A stretch of DNA of 64,000 nucleotides from Daedaleopsis sinensis (lineage: Eukaryota > Basidiomycota > Agaricomycetes > Polyporales > Polyporaceae): positions 2,666,001-2,730,000 of the forward strand of contig CM066311.1 of NCBI GenBank assembly GCA_033807695.1. The letters run 5' to 3'. Both the position numbers and the translations under genes were made by a program. The notes below the pieces were generated by a model that saw only the letters and a program-made list of their open reading frames with translations, ran no database searches and was not told the origin of the DNA. Of the stretch, positions 43,584 to 53,803 are shown piece after piece. Numbering within the stretch: position 1 is the first letter of the stretch; every line of letters starts with the position of its first letter.

Positions 43584-44747
43584 TCATGATCGTTCAGACT
43601 CACGTTGCTTGCGACGCTTTTTAAACCAGCCTGGTTCGAGCCAAGATGGGAGCTGAGTCCTCTCAGTAATCGTCAGTCGACGTCCGTCCTCTCGAATGAA
43701 GCCAACATGGACCCGCTTCCAATGCATAGCGCTGCCGCCGTCGCTGTTCTTGACCCAGACCCACATCTGCAGTTTCGCTGGTGACCGGTGCAGAAAGAGG
43801 TCCCCGGCCTGTAGGTCACTCCGCGCGGAGAGATCCAACGGCTGGGAGATGGCCACATTGGACGACGTCTCCCACCAAAAGGTTCTGACTGAACCGGACC
43901 GTCTATGCTCTCGCTCCATCGTGAGCGCGGGCTATGGACATGTACGGTATTCAGTAACGAGCAGAGCCTGCTAAGTATTCGTGAGCGTACCTCGAGGACC
44001 GAGCAAGTTCGGCCGAGTGGCGTACCCATTCCAGCGGGACCAGCTTCGATGCTCGGAGTGAAGTCTCGAGTGTGAAAAGAAGGGCTGCTTGGCGGCGTTG
44101 TCAAGTCAGAGAGGGGAGACTCAGAGCGCCTCTGGACCTCAGTCGACGCGACGCGCGACGGTCCCGCTTCGGGGGTGACGACACGGACGCGCCGAGTCGA
44201 GGCGACGGAGGGCGATACGGGATGAAGTGGCAATAGGGAGTGTACGGGTTCGACCCGAAGAACCGAAGCGAAGCGTGCTCTGGGGATGGAAGGTCCAGGT
44301 GTGTTGCGCAGGACTTGACGAGTAGAGGAGCTGTGACCAACGGGCTTGTCATCTGCATCTTCCTGCAGCTGGTCTGCTGGCTGCGCCGCATCAAGAACAG
44401 GAGGACTGGTAGAGAGAATATTAGCTAGCTGGAATTCCGACGCCAAGATGACTCGGAGTAACATACTGAGACACTGCAGTGAAATCTCTCAGAACTGTCG
44501 GCATGGTGTCGGGATTCTGACGTGGAGGAGAAGGCGCAGGAAAAACGAGGCTGGTGACCTGGTCGGGTTTCGCGATCGCCTCTGCGATGTATGTGGCTGG
44601 AGCGGTGTACGTACGACGTATGAAGGTAGGAGGAACACGCCGGCGTGAGCGACGAGACACGAGACATATAGAGAGTGCCAGCACGAGTAAGAGGAGGAGG
44701 AGGAGTAGCGTCGCGGACGCCACTGACACTGGGGATCCTGCCATCAT
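43584..44747 (-). CDS. single-pass membrane protein with C-terminal QMW/REDGR/PSW module (paralogue 1)
   Basis: Exons 44747-44467, 44405-43991 and 43931-43584 give 347 residues. Residues ~8-30 form one hydrophobic segment (ATLLLLLLLLVLALSICLV) followed by RRSRRR, which suggests an N-out/C-in anchor. A Ser/Pro-rich disordered linker of about 200 residues follows (RRSESPLSDLTTPPSSPSFH). The last ~100 residues hold TFWWET, AGDLFLHRS, LQMWVWVK, IREDGRRLTIT and LPSWL, a compact module shared with the next gene. No database family is known to me. It sits tandemly with its paralogue on the same strand, which suggests local duplication. Confidence 0.7.
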
Positions 44748-45340
44748 GGGGAAAGTTCAAGGTAGGTATGTGGCGTGTGCACCTCTGCCAGTGCTATCAA
44801 CGGAAGCTTAGTAAGTCAAAGGCGGTTCTTCACATATGCAAAAGCCCTTTACCATTGTATGCCGTCGTGAACGTCACGGTTGATGGCATATAGTCGTACA
44901 GCACGGGTGCCTAACAGCGCTACTCACGATTTGGTGCGCCGGCTCGCGCTGGCTGACTCTTCTCGACGGGCATCTCAGACGGTGGCCATGGACTAGACGT
45001 CGTTGTATTAACCGATGAATATAGTACATAACAGGGGGCAACTGCCGAAGCGTGCCATAACGGAAGGAGACAGGAGAAAATCAAGCAACGGAGAGGTCAT
45101 GAGAAGCACGAGAAGCGAGAAACGTTGCGCGATGGCATGAGCGAGGACAAGAATAACGGTGCAGGGACGGGCAAGGGGCAGTGGGGATGATGGCATAACG
45201 GAGATCCGGAAGTACGAGCTACTTAGCTACGTAACTGACTACGCACACCGCGCGAGTTATTGACGAGAAAGGTATAGGCGTCTAGAAGCATACCATGACG
45301 GGCACACCGCAGAGCCTTATTCTTCGTCTGCACAAGGAGC
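44748..45340. other. intergenic spacer between the two paralogues
   Basis: Minus-strand open patches exist (45008-45196, hydrophobic) but have no start or splice context. It probably holds the 3' UTR of paralogue 2 and the promoter of paralogue 1. Confidence 0.4.
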
Positions 45341-46823
45341 TCAATGGAAGGCGTCACTACAGCGAGGGGGATGCCACTTACAACCTTGGCGAGAGCGCAA
45401 ATAAGCGTCACGAAGCACCCAGGACGGATACTTGCCGTGGCGCGTGAGGATGAGGTATCGACCATCCTCACGTTGATGTCCACAGATGACGGGAAGCCAG
45501 GTGTCCTCCGGCGTCCACAGCCACATCTGGAACTGAGTGGGCGTGCAGTGATAGTAGATGTCTCCGTACATCAAACGGTCTTCGCCCGTAACACGAGTGA
45601 GGTCAGGAGGAGCGTTGAGAAGGTCTTCACTCAGAACGTCGGCCTGGTACCACCAGGTGACCGTGACCGACTTCCTGGTAGTCACGGTCCGGTGCGTCTT
45701 GCGTATGGGGGCACCATCCTGTGAACAAGGCAGGTATGAGCGAAGGTCGCCCTATACTGGGGAGAGTATGCAGAGGCTCACCTTCATGTACCCAACGGGG
45801 AAAGACACCGTGCGAGATGGAGTGGACCTTGGCGACGGACTAGCAAGCGTTCCGGCGGGAGTATGCAAGCGGGAAACGGACGAGACTGGAGTGGAGGGCA
45901 TGCCGTCCAGGAAGGGGTTCTCGTCATCGGCCTCAAATTTCCTGATGGTAGCTGTGCTTCGAGTGCTCGAGGTCGTCGATGATGCAGTGGAGCTACGATG
46001 GACAGCAGAGCCACGGTGGAAAGACGCGTTGCCGGAAGAGGCCCAAGTTGACGATGAGGCAGCAGTGGTGGGGTTCGACGAGGTCGTAACCGAGGGTGCA
46101 CGCTCACGATATGCCCAGATATCAGTGCCAAGGGGAGGAGCGGCGGCGGGTGCAACACGTTTGCCCTTCCCGGCCGTGTCGGGGATACTGGCTTCTTCAC
46201 GAAGCGCACGACCACGCGGATCGTCTCGGTCGCGATGAGAGGTCGACTGATCCTCAGCGATCCTCAAGGACGCCACATTGTTGCGAGTGGACTCGGTGGT
46301 GGAGGCGGTGGATGCAGCCACAGTCGACAGAGACGGTTGTGTGGCGACGGCGGCGACGACGACCGGGGGGACGGACCGGGTGCGCGAGCGGGAACGGGAG
46401 CGAGGTCTGGAAACCAGCCGCGAGAAGTTTTGGACGTTGGGCGGGCCATCTGGCTCAACTCTGTTACCGTGACGGAGACGACTACTCAAGTTAGCCTTGA
46501 CAAAGAGCCAGCTAGCGTAAAAGAACTCACGAGGGCTCTTGAGCGAAATCCCGGTCAAGGGTCGGAAGATTCTTGGCACGGCGAGAGGCTTCGCCGACAG
46601 AAGGTCCTGCGGCCGCAGGTGCGTTCGTGTTTGAGGCACCCGCCGTCGGCAGTGTGGCACGCACGGCGAGCGGTGGCTCAAGAGCCGCTGCCAGATCTCG
46701 TCCTGCGACATCTGGTTGGGGTGGAGCTTGTTGGGAAGGGGGAGGGTGAAGATATCGTCGAACAAGCCAGACAATAATGATCGTATAGAAGAGCACTGCG
46801 GCGGATACAACTTGGGCATCCAT
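45341..46823 (-). CDS. single-pass membrane protein with C-terminal QMW/REDGR/PSW module (paralogue 2)
   Basis: Exons 46823-46531, 46481-45782 and 45718-45341 give 456 residues. The N terminus MDAQVVSAAVLFYTIIIVWL is a membrane anchor followed by VRRYLHPPPSQQ. The middle ~300 residues are Ser/Thr/Pro/Arg-rich and disordered (SRPRSRSRSRTRS). The C-terminal module reads VTWWYQ, YGDIYYHCTP, FQMWLWTPED, REDGRYLILT and YPSWVLR, matching paralogue 1 in order and spacing. The exon-intron plan (anchor exon, linker exon, module exon) is also the same, with matching phases 2 and 0. A splice alternative near the 3' end (GTAAGT at about 45370) could extend the C terminus. Confidence 0.7.
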
Positions 46824-47135
46824 GCTGAAAGGTGAGGAGGTAGGTAACGCACCTCGGGCTTGGGTCGGGATATTTGAACAGGTCAACGGGAACAAAGACC
46901 ATTGTGCCATGCCTCAGAGGCCGTATGTCGCATGGTTTGTGGTGACGATATTGGTAAACAGCCCCCGCGTGTGTTTGTGGTGACCGCGAAGATGGTGGCA
47001 TAAAGAAATTGAAGGAGCCGTTGGCGCTACTCCGGATCCAGTTTCCGAGTGGGTGAGCGCCTACCGACAACAGTCAGAGTAGTACTGCCAGAAAATTGCG
47101 TACATTCGTGGGGCCACAAACAGCTCTATACATCG

Positions 47136-48414
47136 TTACACGCGTGCCTCAATTTCGTTTACACCTCCCTTCGACTTCTCCTGCTGAAGGCGCTGAACAC
47201 CGCGTTGAATGCTTGCGATCTGCACTTCCAAGGGGATTTCCACCTCTCCGCTGTGTCTCCCTGTCCCGAGACGTTCACGAAGACCCGCGAGGTCGGCTTC
47301 TACGGCGTGAAGTGAGTGCGTTGTTGCGGCTACATAGGCCACAGCAGTGTCTCTGTAGGACCAAACACTGCGTAAGACCGAGATGCGACGGGTTAAGTCG
47401 CGCAGTTGCTCCCTGTTACCGCCCAAAAGGGTCCACAAGGTCCACAGCAGATCATCGTGCGCATGCGCGGTGATAATCGCTTCCTCCATGCAAAGGGCAT
47501 GGATCGCCAACAAACGCTCTTCGAGACGGTCGAGGCTGACCGACGTTGCTGCGGCATGTACCAGAACACCGGTGATCTGAAGGGAAAACCCGTTCATGGA
47601 CGACCAGAATGCGAGCGCGAGCGACGAGCGAGAGTCGTCGGATGTGGTCGACTCGAGCGTGCGTAATGTGAAGTCGTTGTAGGAAAGAACACTTCGGGTG
47701 GGACGCATCAGCATACGTCACCAATCGAAACGAACACATGCACGTACTCGTCCACAGTACCAGATATCCTCGTAGACAGAGCGGCAAGGCCACGAGCGGC
47801 GCTCTTTGCATCTACGACGAAGTCTGTCAGGGCTCGGGCTAGCTCCTCCTTGACAGTTAGCTTGCTGGCCTTCACGAGGACGATGAGGTCTTGAACAGCT
47901 AATTCAGCGTGCTTCAAGTTCACAGCGAGATCGGAGCCCGTATGCGAGTATCCCAGAAATTCGTCAAATGCGCGATGTTGTAGCTCTATGAGGCTGGGGA
48001 AGTCCGCGTGTTGAATGGGAACAAGAGGAACCTGGGAGATGTCGACGGAGGTGTCGGTCTGAGGGGACGTGCACGCGGAGAGAACTCGAGAGGCAAAAGG
48101 CCATTTGCAAGGGTCGAAGATGGCGACGCCAGCGAGTGAGTCGAGGGCAGAGGAGAGAACGAGCAAAGCAAGAGAGATGGTGGCGAGGAGCGCGAGGAGG
48201 AGGGACGCGGGCTTCTTGAGGATTAACAGGGCATCACCGACGACCTCGCCCACATGGCAGGAGATGGACCAAGCGGCGAGGCGCAATCTGTACAACCAAG
48301 TTGTAGCAGCTTGGCGATCAGAAGACTAGATGAGACTCAGTAAGATAAGGGGTTCACGGTGACGGGCGATGACACGGAGACACTTACTTCTTCGACGGTT
48401 GGGGATTGAGGCAT
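47136..48414 (-). CDS. membrane protein with coiled-coil domain, basidiomycete-specific type
   Basis: Start at 48414 (MPQSPTVEE), with a first intron straight after, then WLYRLRLAAWSISCHVGEVV. Residues ~40-65 form a hydrophobic segment (ASLLLALLATISLALLVL). The rest is helical: FPSLIELQHRAFDEFLGYS, AELAVQDLIVLVKASKL, ALTDFVVDAKSAARGL and, in the last exon, LDRLEERLLAIHALCMEEA, LGGNREQLRDLTRRIS and IPLEVQIASIQRGVQRL. The overall plan (one membrane span, then amphipathic helices with an LGGNR motif) matches a family of uncharacterised proteins that I recall as common in basidiomycetes. No biochemical role is known to me. It ends at 47136 and no lesion is seen. Confidence 0.7.
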
Positions 48415-48609
48415 GGAATCGAATAGGGGAGACGAAGGTGGAGACCTAGCTTATAAACCCTGCAGCTCCAATTGCGACAATATAAACGCTAATGGTGCCC
48501 ATGTTTGTATCAAGCGCATAGCGACACAATCGCATTGACGGGATGAAGCTCAACCAACAGAGATACACGATTTCGTTCTGGACTACAAACAAGCCTCTTC
48601 CTGCCCTTC

Positions 48610-49551
48610 CTAATCGTCCTCGCACTTCGGCTCCGTCTGGACAGCGGTGTTCGACGAGGCTGATCCGGGCGTAACACTCACTACGCAGGGGATGTGTAAT
48701 CGTGCTGGCGTGGCAGAGAGTGGTGCTCACCTGGGTCCATGCGCGAAAAGAAGTGATTGTCCATGACGAACGACAGCTGCTTTCTCAACTCTTCCTTCCG
48801 GAACGATACGCGCATCTTCGCCTGGTGAAGAAGGCGCCCGCAATCGGCCCAGTCGACCGGGTCGTCAAACTGGAGCGTCAAGACCGAGGTGCTTGTGGAG
48901 GGGGGTTGGCTGTAGATAGTTATCTCGACCAATTGGGACCCCTATGCTCGTGGTCAGAGAGGAACTAGCAACATCCGCATGCGAACGCACCTCCTTAGAG
49001 TCCACTTTCATGTAGTCGTCGACGACGGCGAAAAGGAGACAGACCCCATTGCTGGACTGGCAAGCGACAATGCCATCTACATGGAGAAGATTAGCAAACT
49101 CCAACTTGGACAAGAAATGGTGAAGATCGTACAAGTATTGGTCTCAAGTTCTGCTATCACAACGCGAACTCGAGCCCCGAGATTGCGATACGATCCATCG
49201 GGATACTTGTCGGTGAGCGACACAGAGTCCTCCTTCGTTGCCAACAGGACGTCGGGTTCGTTACTAGAAGCATGTTAGTACGCAATTGCATCAGAATTAT
49301 CGGGAGGTCTGCTCACGACATAGGCAATTTACTGGAGGGAGGGGTGTTTCTGAGCCACTGGAGGGTGCGGAAGGTGGTGTAACTTGGACAAGAGGGTTCT
49401 TTGAGGACGGAAAGGAGTGGTCTACGCGGCTAGGACAAAGGAACAAGAGCCGCCCGGACATGTGCGATAGAGCACGAGGCGAAACAGAGGGCGTGGCGAG
49501 ATAACAACCAGGCTGAGGGACGAATGTACTTTCAAGTGCGCAGGGGAACAT
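48610..49551 (-). CDS. hypothetical protein, possibly frame-damaged
   Basis: Segments in order: a possible start at 49551 (MFPCALESTFVPQPGCYLAT), then DVLLATKEDSVSLTD, YLYDLHHFLSKLEFANLLHV, VCLLFAVVDDYMKVDSKE, then across an intron GSQLVEITIYSQPPS, LQFDDPVDWADCGRLLHQAK and QLSFVMDNHFF, ending in an acidic tail with a TAG at 48610-48612. The last three exons splice cleanly. Between DKYPDGS and YLYDL the frame changes without an intron that satisfies both splice consensus and phase. The gene is therefore either slightly damaged or has an unusual junction. No family is recognised. Confidence 0.5.
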
Positions 49552-49952
49552 TAGAGTATAGAGCGGGATAGAGAGCTGATTGAGAAGGATACGACCTTGA
49601 CGGGATGGCGGCAGACTACAGAACAGAGCACTGGCAGCAGACGAGCAACTGTCGAGCGCTTGAGAGGTGGTGGGAATATCCAGATACCGGATGTCCAGAT
49701 ACCGGGCCGACTGTGGCCAGGGAGGCTACCGGCTGCTGCCGGGCCCGGCGCCCAGTACGTTCCCGAAGTCCTTCATCCGTTTGACCGCCTCCTTCTACGA
49801 TCGCTCATGCCAATGAGCCAACTGGCCTCGACAACGCTTGCAATGGACTGCAAGCCAAGATATAGGCCCTTTAGAGGCTGATCCTGCCTATAAATCTATC
49901 GTGAAGGGCCTCGGATGGCACATTCTCTTCTGCTCTGTGTTCGACATCGCTA
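49552..49952. other. intergenic, weak open frame only
   Basis: A plus-strand patch from 49603 reads RTEHWQQTSNCRALERWW but stops without context. Nothing else is visible. Confidence 0.35.
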
Positions 49953-50729
49953 CGATGGAGTGGTCTGTGTGGTGAGTTTCACGAAGTCCCTCATGATGTC
50001 CAATGTCCATGACACTTAGCCTCGCTAGCTATGGTGTTGATGGTGTTGACGTGTGCGCCTGGGGAGACTACGTCGATGACTTATACGTCGTCCAAAAGGC
50101 TCGCATATCCCTGATTACTTGTCAAGGCTCTGGTGCGTGGAGATTTTGCTCCAGGTTGCTGCATTGGACTCACTATTTCATTGATCAGTATTACTTTGCG
50201 TTTCCTCACTGCAAAATGGAGAAGTCACTGCGTTCGATCTTGGCAACCTGGAGAGGTACGCGAGCACGAGATCCTCGGTACGTGATTACCCTGGGACGTT
50301 CTTATTGTATCTCACGCAAAATAGACCGAGCTTTCTGTCACTTATCACGCCCAACAAGCGGGCTTGACTCTCACCTTTCCGAGCCCCGCTTCTGTTCATA
50401 CATACCGCCAATACGCTAGTGGTTGGGTCCCTGCGGCTGACGTCTCCCGACATTCCGAATCCTCTGGTCAACTCGAAGAACTTCTTCACCCACCCTACGA
50501 TCGGGTGTGCCGTATCCTGCACGCTACTCCCCTCCCCAACGAGGAGAGCCTCCCTCTTCCCACAGAAAATCCGGAGCGTGGCGAGCAGGCGACTGCTGGA
50601 AATTCGGACAGTGAGTGGGACAGTGACTGGTCGTGGGACAGTGAAGACGAAGACATTATCTCGTTGTGGTCTGTCGACAACGACGACGACCAAGACGACG
50701 ACCAAGACGGGTTTTGCGACGCAGTATAA
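49953..50729 (+). CDS. hypothetical protein with acidic C-terminal tail
   Basis: A candidate start MEWSV at 49953 is followed by a short intron and LASYGVDGVDVCAWGDYVDD. Later exon-like segments read NGEVTAFDLGNLE (about 50214-50254) and LTLTFPSPASVHTYRQYAS, then ASGWVPAADVSRHSESSG, leading to WDSDWSWDSEDEDIISL and a D-rich end (DNDDDQDDDQDG) with a TAA at 50727-50729. Splice borders in the middle were not fixed. No domain is recognised. The strongly acidic tail is the only feature of note. Confidence 0.45.
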
Positions 50730-50855
50730 TTGCTTGTACCTCCCTTGTTCCCCATCCAACCTGTAATCTCTGTACATAGCTTCACGCTTGCTCCATGTAT
50801 CCAAATGATCATTATATCGCAGCAATACAAGAGAGCGTGTAACGTCCGAAATGAG

Positions 50856-52552
50856 TCAAGCTAAATTGTGGAATAGGCGTCGATTGGGGGATTGCGTGAC
50901 GACGAACATGGTCACTGCCATGGCAATCAAGCCTCCGCCGAGCCCTAGAATCAGATACCAACCAAACTGAAGGGCAATGAGATGATGCATATGGTTCAAA
51001 GGAAGGACATATCACTCACGATCCGACATTCGCGCCACGACATCAATTTGGAGATCCGCGAACTCCAACCTGCGCGCCCTTCTGCGTCTAGAGAGTAAAA
51101 TCAGAGGAATGCATGTGTGTTGCGAGATTACTCACTGACGCCAGCCGCCCATAACACGATCGGGTGACCCCCATACCGGTTGGTTATGCCAGTAGCAACA
51201 AGGAAACGTACCCGGATCGGGTCGTAATAGGCATCGATAGTGAGAACTTCGCAGCCATCTAGACACGAGGTGAGTGCGTCAACGAAACTGCAGAATACCT
51301 CACGTACCTTCGACAACGAGTGGTTGATACTGACGAAGAGTGGAGAGATCCCAGCAGTCAACGTGACCAACGGTGCTACCGCCTAAGACTGCATGGCCGC
51401 CGTGTACAAAACGGACCGGGACAGCACGCACGCGGTCGACTGTATGAGTGAGCGTTGCGAGAGCCTGACCGGTCTCGACGGCGTAGATATCAAAACCGGA
51501 ACGCATGTTTGATATAACAAGTTTAGAGCCGTCGGGAGATAGCGACGCGTCGCCGCTACAGCACACAGGCATAAGCAACAAAACAACTGATAGATGCAGC
51601 CTACGCACATGCGACCATTGAGGAGGACGTTGAAGAGAAGGGACCAGTCGTATGCATTGTAAATCCTGTAGAAGATGTCAGCGGGTGGTCGCGTCGTGCA
51701 ATGCGAAGGGCCGACAACGTACAAATATCCATGGTACATGTATGTCACGAGTAACACAGATGAGCAGGAGCGGCTTCGCGTCCAGTGGATGCTGGTGACT
51801 ATGACCTCTTCGTCTTGATTCTCTGAGTTCTTTGGGGGGAGACCAAGATCAAAGTCATGGTTCCATTGCCCTGCAGACAAATCGTGGGCGTCGTCTGAAG
51901 ATGTAAGGGGCAATAGTACTCACCGCTCCCATTTCTTCTCCAGATCGCAAGCTCCTCTAACGCCCCCGAGGCTAAACGCGAGCCCTGAACAGCCAGCCGT
52001 TCGACAACATAGTTGTGGTTCCTAGGAAAGTTTTGTCCCTGTATGCGTGACTTCGGGGTGTGAGTTTAGATATAGGCTAGATGATTGGACAACTCACTGG
52101 CTGCAGGAGAACACTAGAAAGAGTTCCATCCTCTAAGCCGCACACGAGTGCACCCTCTTGATCGGGTATCCAGATGAGGGAGAAGATAGCACTTGGGGTG
52201 GTGAAGGAATGGAGTAACTTTGCATCGGAAACCCGCCAAACGCATAACTTGCTATCCCTCCCACCTGCGGCAAGGAAGACGCCGTCGGGGCTGAATGCGA
52301 CAACAGTTACACCAGCAGTGATCCCGTCACCAATGCCAGAGACCCTCTCATAGCACATTAAGGCAGGCATCGATAGCAAAGTCCACAGAGAAGTCGAGTT
52401 GCAGCCGCAGTAAGAGAGAGCGAGCGTCGTTGCATGGCCAGAGGTTGGAACAAAGGAACGTGTTGAAGGCGGGCGTCTCACCATGAGGCCTGAGCGCTAA
52501 ACACGCGTTGAGCGCCAAGCGACACTTCACTCTCCTCCACTCTGCAACACAT
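50856..52552 (-). CDS. WD40-repeat protein with C-terminal membrane anchor
   Basis: Blade-like repeats include VTVVAFSPDGVFLAAGGRDS-KLCVWRV, IFSLIWIPDQEGALVCGLED, ASLSPDGSKLVISNMRSGFD and VLGGSTVGHVDCWDLST. After two short introns the protein ends RRRRARRLEFADLQ and then a hydrophobic segment FGWYLILGLGGGLIAMAVTM before a TGA at 50856-50858. WD40 propellers are protein-binding scaffolds. A single anchor behind the propeller would tether it to a membrane with the propeller in the cytoplasm (inference). At least six introns are implied. The start is uncertain; the ATG at 52552 is a candidate and would leave only 31 bp to the divergent SUN gene. Confidence 0.7.
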
Positions 52553-52583
52553 CGCGCCGCTCCGTTCAGCTTGTCGCCGTATC

Positions 52584-53559
52584 ATGACCGGGCCATTTGA
52601 TGCGAGCAGGTGGGTCCTTCAGGACGTCTATCACGAACGTAAGTATGTACACTATGAATATATCACTGCCTGCCATTGTGACATGCCACCCTGTAGCGTC
52701 GTCCGGACCTCGCCATAAGAAAGACTCCCCAATCACTCGACCCTCTCGCGCCCCTGAGTCACCTTATGGTGAACTGCCGAGTATCTCGACTACTCAAGCG
52801 ATTTGGCCAGCCATATGTGGGATCGTCTTGGCAGTAGTCGTGTGCAGCGGGGTGTTCTTTTCGTTCATGCCGGCGCCTCCCCCTCCGCCGTCAAACGAGA
52901 TCCCCCCACACATCAAAGCGTACGTCGACCGCGCCTTGTCGCGCGCCCTCCGCGATCCCGTTGGCCGTCGTGACTTCGCCTTGCTCGCCGATGGCGGCCG
53001 AGTTGTCCCTGCGCTCACCGGATTCATGTCAGACCAAGGCTTCACTACGTCCCATGCCACTGACGACAATTCGCCAAATATCACCCTGGTTGACGATCTT
53101 CGTATCGGCCAATGCTGGTCCATCCCTGCCGGTCAAGGTCAACTTGGATTCCGCTTGTCGGAAATGATCTTCCCCACTCATATCACCATCGACCATATTC
53201 CCATCGAAATCGCGGCGGACGCCAGCCGCATTCCCCGTACCCTGATTCTGTGGGGAGCCGTTGATGGCTTATCCAATGAATCCCGCCTCGAAGCCTTCTC
53301 TCGCATTCACACCGAAATATTCCCGGGCCTTTCAAGTCGAGCTGGACCGCCGGAGCCTTGTGGGTTCACGTACGTCCCTCTTGCGATGTTCGACTATGAC
53401 ATCCGCCATCCTTCGCACATCCAGACCTATACTATCGATCCATACGTAGCTGAACTCGGATTGTACTTTGGTGTTATGGTGCTCGAGGTTGCGAGCAACT
53501 GGGGCGGCGAGACCACCTGTCTATATCGTGTACGAGTCCATGGCGAAGTCAAAAGTTGA
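52584..53559 (+). CDS. SUN-domain membrane protein, short form
   Basis: Exons 52584-52638 and 52697-53559 (intron GTAAGT...CTGTAG, phase 1) give 305 residues. Residues ~54-76 are one membrane span (IWPAICGIVLAVVVCSGVFF). After a short Pro-rich stretch and about 40 residues, the C-terminal ~190 residues show the SUN signatures: IGQCWSIPAGQGQLGFRLSE, THITIDHIPIEIA, RTLILWGAVDG, a conserved Cys in GPPEPCGF, and EVASNWGGETTCLYRVRVHG. SUN proteins of the inner nuclear membrane bind KASH partners across the perinuclear space. The usual long coiled coil between span and SUN domain is missing here. It is transcribed divergently from the WD40-anchor gene. Confidence 0.85.
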
Positions 53560-53803
53560 GGCAGTACCGTCTTTACTTGGATATGCTGAATAAATGCTTG
53601 GACTGTGACAATGCTCATCTCATGAAAAACGTTCAAGGTAAATGCTTGTCAAGACGTAAGCGACTGTTTCGCTCGATTATTCGTGGTTAACATAATCAGG
53701 CCAAAGAATGGGTTGGTACGCAAGACCCTTTGCTACTGGTCATACTCAGTTAAATACTCGTGCGTCGTCTTGCCATTCTTCCACCTCATCGCACGTTTCT
53801 CAT

